From Streptomyces sp. NBC_00178 (GTDB taxonomy: Bacteria > Actinomycetota > Actinomycetes > Streptomycetales > Streptomycetaceae): a DNA stretch of 64,000 bases. The stretch's first letter is position 1; each line of letters opens with the position of its first letter. The stretch lies in NCBI RefSeq assembly GCF_036206005.1, contig NZ_CP108143.1:6043501-6107500 (forward strand). The letters run 5' to 3'. The translations under genes and the position numbers were made by a program. Under the pieces are notes generated by a model. That model did no database searches, had not been told where the DNA came from, and saw only the letters and a list, made by a program, of their open reading frames with translations. Positions 60,598-64,000 of the stretch are shown here, piece by piece.

Positions 60598-60629
60598 GCC
60601 CGTCCTCCGAGGGGCACGGGAGGACGGGC
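60598..60629 (+). terminator. Hairpin after small secreted protein
   Basis: An 11-bp perfect stem (GCCCGTCCTCC / GGAGGACGGGC) with a 10-nt loop, 20 nt beyond the stop. Confidence 0.65.
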
Positions 60630-60753
60630 CGTGTGCCTGGTGCGGCGTGCTTGAGCGGGCCCCCACGCCTCGTTACTCTCCAGTAGATCCGCTCGGGCGG
60701 TCCCGGGGCGGCCCCGGGTCCGGTGCACGGGCGCACGCGAGGAGGCGGAAGCG

Positions 60754-62253
60754 ATGTCCTCAGCAGACCCCACGGAGCGGACCGGGCCGGCCAGGCCGGA
60801 GGAGCCGTACACCGCGGAGCCCGGCCTCACCGACAGTGCGCGGGCCCTGGCCGAGGGCCGGACGACCTCCTCGGCCCTGGTCGCCGCGGCCCTCGCCCGC
60901 ATCGAGGCGAGCCGCCACACCCTGAACGCCTTCCGTCAGCTGCGTACGGAGGCGGCGCTCGCCGAGGCCGCCGAGGCCGACCGGCGGCTCGACGCCGGGG
61001 AGCGCCTCCCGCTGCTGGGCGTGCCGGTCGCCGTCAAGGACGACACGGACGTCGCGGGCATGCCGACCTACTTCGGCTGCGACGGCGCCCTGCCGCCCGC
61101 CACCGCGGACAGCGAGGCGGTCCGCCGGCTGCGCGCCGCCGGAGCCGTCATCGTCGGCAAGACCAACTCCTGCGAGCTGGGCCAGTGGGCCTTCACCGAG
61201 GGGCCCGCCTTCGGCTGCACCCGCAACCCCTGGAGCACCGCGCACACCCCCGGGGGCTCCTCCGGCGGTTCCGCCGCCGCCGTCGCCGCCGGGCTGGTCC
61301 CCGCCGCGCTGGGTTCGGACGGCGCGGGCTCCATCCGCATCCCCGCGGCCTGGACCCACCTCGTCGGGATCAAGCCCCAGCGCGGCCGGATCTCCGTCCA
61401 CCCCCAGAGCGACGCCTTCCAGGGCCTCACCGTCAACGGCCCCCTCGCGCGCACCGTCGCGGACGCCGCCCTCCTCCTGGACGCCGCGGCCGGCCCGCAC
61501 CCGGCCGACCCGCACCGCCCACCCCGGATCGACGCGTCCGCCGCCGCCCGGCGGGACCCCGGCAGGCTGCGCATCGGCGTCGCCCTCCGTGCGCCGCTCA
61601 CCCTCACCCGCAACGCCCCCCACCCCGAGGTCCTGCGCGCCGTCACCGAACTCGCCGAGGTCCTGGCCCGGCTGGGCCACCACGTGGAGGAGGCCCGCCC
61701 CCGCTACGGGCTCATCGGCCTCTCCTTCGTTCCCCGTGCCACCGCCGGCATCGCCGAACTCGCGGCCCTGCACCCCGAGCCGGGCCTGCTCGACCCCCGT
61801 ACCCGCAGTGCGCTGCGCACCGGAACCCGGCTCGGCGGCCGGGTGGTGCGCGCCGCCCGCGCCAGGGAGGTACGCCAGCACGCGAGGCTCGGCGCCTTCT
61901 TCGACACGGCGCGCGGCCGACACGGTTACGACGTGCTGCTCACCCCCACGACGGCCACACCGCCGCCCCGCGTCGGCGAGTTCGACCGCCTCAGTGCCTG
62001 GCGCACCGACCTCGCGATGACGTCGGCCTGCCCCTACGCATGGCCCTGGAACGTCCTCGGCTGGCCCGGGATCAACGTCCCCGCAGGGTTCACCCGCGAC
62101 GGCCTGCCCGTAGGGGCCCAGCTGCTGGGCCCCTCCCGCGGAGAGGCCCGGCTCATCTCGCTCGCCGCGCAGCTGGAGGCCGACCGGCGCTGGTACGAGC
62201 ACCGGCCACCCGCTCCGGGGACGCCGCCGTCCGGCCCGGGCGGCGCCCGCTGA
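60754..62253 (+). CDS. Amidase signature family enzyme
   Basis: A 499-aa amidase with the Ser-cisSer-Lys triad: Lys95 (VPVAVKDDTDVAG), Ser169/170 (TPGGSSGGSAAAV) and nucleophile Ser193 (GAGSIRIPA). Length is normal. ATG at 60754 is used. The class hydrolyses amides such as acetamide, aryl amides, allophanate or peptide amides; the substrate is open. Confidence 0.85.
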   Translation: MSSADPTERTGPARPEEPYTAEPGLTDSARALAEGRTTSSALVAAALARIEASRHTLNAFRQLRTEAALAEAAEADRRLDAGERLPLLGVPVAVKDDTDVAGMPTYFGCDGALPPATADSEAVRRLRAAGAVIVGKTNSCELGQWAFTEGPAFGCTRNPWSTAHTPGGSSGGSAAAVAAGLVPAALGSDGAGSIRIPAAWTHLVGIKPQRGRISVHPQSDAFQGLTVNGPLARTVADAALLLDAAAGPHPADPHRPPRIDASAAARRDPGRLRIGVALRAPLTLTRNAPHPEVLRAVTELAEVLARLGHHVEEARPRYGLIGLSFVPRATAGIAELAALHPEPGLLDPRTRSALRTGTRLGGRVVRAARAREVRQHARLGAFFDTARGRHGYDVLLTPTTATPPPRVGEFDRLSAWRTDLAMTSACPYAWPWNVLGWPGINVPAGFTRDGLPVGAQLLGPSRGEARLISLAAQLEADRRWYEHRPPAPGTPPSGPGGAR

Positions 62254-62349
62254 GGTGGGTGGGCCCCGCACCGCGGGTGCCGGGGCCCGGCCCCGCCTTC
62301 CCGCCGAAGGGCACGGGCCACTGTGGAGAGGGGGGCGGTCAGGAGATAT

Positions 62350-62361
62350 CTTGATGTCAAG
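62350..62361. promoter_or_regulatory. Palindrome upstream of icd
   Basis: CTTGATGTCAAG is a dyad with 5-bp arms (CTTGA/TCAAG) 31-42 bp before the start codon, within an AT-richer stretch. It overlaps where the promoter should lie. Confidence 0.45.
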
Positions 62362-62391
62362 CAATGTTGCAGACGTGGAGCGGAGCACCCG

Positions 62392-64000
62392 GTGACTGAC
62401 TCGACCATCATCTATACGCACACCGACGAGGCCCCTGCCCTGGCGACGTACTCGTTCCTGCCCGTCATCGAGGCCTACGCCTCGACCGCGGGTGTCACGG
62501 TCGAGCGCCGCGACATCTCGCTGGCAGGCCGGATCATCGCCGGCTTCCCGGAGCGTCTCGAGGCCGGCCAGCGTATCGATGACGCGCTCGCCGAGCTCGG
62601 CGAGCTGGCCAGGACTCCCGGCGCGAACATCATCAAGCTGCCCAACATCTCGGCCTCGATCCCGCAGCTCAAGGCCGCGATCGCCGAGCTGCAGGCGCAG
62701 GGCTACGCGCTTCCGGACTACCCGGACGACCCGCGGACCGACGAGGACAAGGACGTCCGCGCCCGCTACGACAAGGTCAAGGGCAGTGCGGTGAACCCCG
62801 TCCTGCGCGAGGGCAACTCCGACCGCCGTGCCCCCGCGTCGGTCAAGAACTACGCCAAGGCCCACCCCCACCGCATGGGTGCCTGGAGCGCCGACTCGAA
62901 GACGAACGTCGCCACCATGGGCGTCGACGACTTCCGCTCGACGGAGAAGTCCGTCGTCATCGGTGAGGCCGGCTCGCTGCGCATCGAGCTCGCGGGCGAC
63001 GACGGCACGACCACCGTGCTGCGCGAGTCCGTACCCGTCCTGGCGGGCGAGGTCGTGGACGCCGCCGTCATGCGCGTCGCCGCGCTGCGTGAGTTCTTCA
63101 CCGCCCAGGTCGCCCGCGCCAAGGCCGAGGACGTCCTGTTCTCCGTGCACCTCAAGGCCACGATGATGAAGGTCTCCGACCCGATCATCTTCGGCCACGT
63201 GGTCCGTGCCTTCTTCCCGAACACCTTCGCCAAGTACGGCGAGGCGCTCGCGGCGGCCGGCCTCACCCCGAACGACGGCCTCGGCGGCATCCTCAAGGGG
63301 CTCGACTCCGTGGACGCCGGCGCGGAGATCAAGGCCTCCTTCGAGGCCGAGCTCGCCGAGGGCCCGGCCCTGGCGATGGTCGACTCCGACAAGGGCATCA
63401 CCAACCTGCACGTCCCGAGCGACGTCATCGTCGACGCGTCCATGCCGGCCATGATCCGCACCTCCGGCCACATGTGGGGCCCGGACGGCAACGAGGCCGA
63501 CACCATCGCGGTCCTCCCGGACAGCAGCTACGCCGGTGTCTACCAGGTCGTCATCGACGACTGCCGCGCCAACGGCGCCTTCGACCCGTCGACCATGGGC
63601 TCCGTGCCCAACGTCGGTCTCATGGCCCAGAAGGCCGAGGAGTACGGCAGCCACGACAAGACCTTCGAGGTCCCCGCCACCGGCACCGTCCGCGTCGTCG
63701 ACGGCAAGGGCGACGTCGTACTGGAGCAGGCCGTCGGTGCCGGCGACATCTTCCGGATGTGCCAGACCAAGGACCTCCCCATCCAGGACTGGGTCAAGCT
63801 CGCGGTCACCCGCGCCCGCGCGACCGGCAACCCGGCCGTGTTCTGGCTCGACGAGGGCCGCGCGCACGACGCCAACCTCATCGCCAAGGTCAACACCTAC
63901 CTGGCCGGCCACGACACGGACGGCCTGGACATCTCCATCCGTACGCCGGAGGAGGCCACCGCCTTCTCCCTGGAGCGCATCCGCCGCGGCGAGGACACCA
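62392..64000 (+). CDS. icd: Monomeric NADP-dependent isocitrate dehydrogenase, 5' part
   Basis: A TCA-cycle enzyme converting isocitrate to 2-oxoglutarate. The first 536 codons of about 740 are inside the window. The N-terminus STIIYTHTDEAPALATYSFLPV, then NISASIPQLKAAI, VLREGNSDRRAP, SVHLKATMMKVSDPIIFGH and NVGLMAQKAEEYGSHDKTF are diagnostic of the monomeric class. GTG at 62392. The gene is truncated by the window end, not broken. Confidence 0.93.
   Translation, partial: MTDSTIIYTHTDEAPALATYSFLPVIEAYASTAGVTVERRDISLAGRIIAGFPERLEAGQRIDDALAELGELARTPGANIIKLPNISASIPQLKAAIAELQAQGYALPDYPDDPRTDEDKDVRARYDKVKGSAVNPVLREGNSDRRAPASVKNYAKAHPHRMGAWSADSKTNVATMGVDDFRSTEKSVVIGEAGSLRIELAGDDGTTTVLRESVPVLAGEVVDAAVMRVAALREFFTAQVARAKAEDVLFSVHLKATMMKVSDPIIFGHVVRAFFPNTFAKYGEALAAAGLTPNDGLGGILKGLDSVDAGAEIKASFEAELAEGPALAMVDSDKGITNLHVPSDVIVDASMPAMIRTSGHMWGPDGNEADTIAVLPDSSYAGVYQVVIDDCRANGAFDPSTMGSVPNVGLMAQKAEEYGSHDKTFEVPATGTVRVVDGKGDVVLEQAVGAGDIFRMCQTKDLPIQDWVKLAVTRARATGNPAVFWLDEGRAHDANLIAKVNTYLAGHDTDGLDISIRTPEEATAFSLERIRRGEDT

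Noticed and set aside
60760..63912. 1050-codon open frame on the minus strand
   Set aside because: It is antisense to the amidase and isocitrate dehydrogenase genes. High-GC third positions keep the opposite frame open; the composition (Gly/Arg/Val/Asp-rich) shows no domain.

Overview
The window is high-GC actinobacterial DNA and almost certainly Streptomyces. Codon third positions are nearly all G or C, GTG starts are common, and many genes are linked by 4-nt ATGA/GTGA stop-start overlaps. Several proteins belong to Streptomyces-restricted families (DUF5955, DUF6278, DUF6895, Imm-5-like), and one protein carries a LAxTG sortase signal. I saw no rRNA, tRNA, CRISPR array, integrase or transposase. 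It reads as chromosomal, mostly catabolic and accessory DNA. About 60 protein genes are called.

Layout, left to right. (1) 0-5.2 kb, purine-ring nitrogen: a MobA-like nucleotidyltransferase, an IclR regulator (AllR type), and divergent allB-alc (allantoinase, allantoicase). Three related operator-like boxes suggest AllR also controls a leftward transcript leaving the window. (2) 5.2-15 kb: small redox enzymes (ABM monooxygenase, aldo-keto reductase, RibD-type reductase), a TetR/EamA exporter pair with a palindromic operator, a histidine kinase/response regulator pair followed directly by two tandem cytochromes P450, and a Gfo/Idh/MocA dehydrogenase. (3) 15-21 kb: a GntR-controlled sugar ABC transporter (SBP, permease, ATPase) with a ROK kinase. 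(4) 21-27.5 kb: a PcaL-type fusion with a long repetitive N-terminus, an MBL-fold hydrolase, exodeoxyribonuclease III, a mycoredoxin-like protein, an SDR and DUF4352/DUF6278 proteins. (5) 27.6-38 kb: a gluABCD-like glutamate uptake operon, an isochorismatase-like hydrolase, XdhC, and a three-subunit molybdenum hydroxylase (xanthine dehydrogenase type) with a lipocalin-like gene. (6) 38-44 kb: secreted gamma-glutamyltransferase, GH75 chitosanase, an HTH protein, a PPOX/F420 protein, a long coiled protein and an Imm-5-like protein.

(7) 44.1-47.2 kb holds the most novel-looking locus: a 60-codon peptide gene translationally coupled to an unrecognised 242-aa protein, a DUF6895 protein and a serine-hydrolase (beta-lactamase fold) gene, behind its own hairpin and inverted repeat. 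It has the layout of a peptide-modification cassette but fits no class I know. (8) 47.2-60 kb is a reductive pyrimidine (dihydrouracil/hydantoin) pathway: beta-ureidopropionase, aminotransferase, dihydropyrimidinase, then an LLM oxidoreductase and an NCS1 permease. The pathway is interrupted by about 6 kb of unrelated genes: a ribbon-helix-helix protein with an 11-bp-spaced operator array, DUF4097, a DrrAB-like ABC exporter and two alpha/beta hydrolases. (9) 60-64 kb: a small secreted protein, an amidase and the 5' part of monomeric isocitrate dehydrogenase (truncated by the window end).

Taken together, purine (XDH, allantoin), pyrimidine, glutamate and sugar uptake functions make this a nutrient-scavenging region, with short regulator/operator modules attached to several transport or exporter units.
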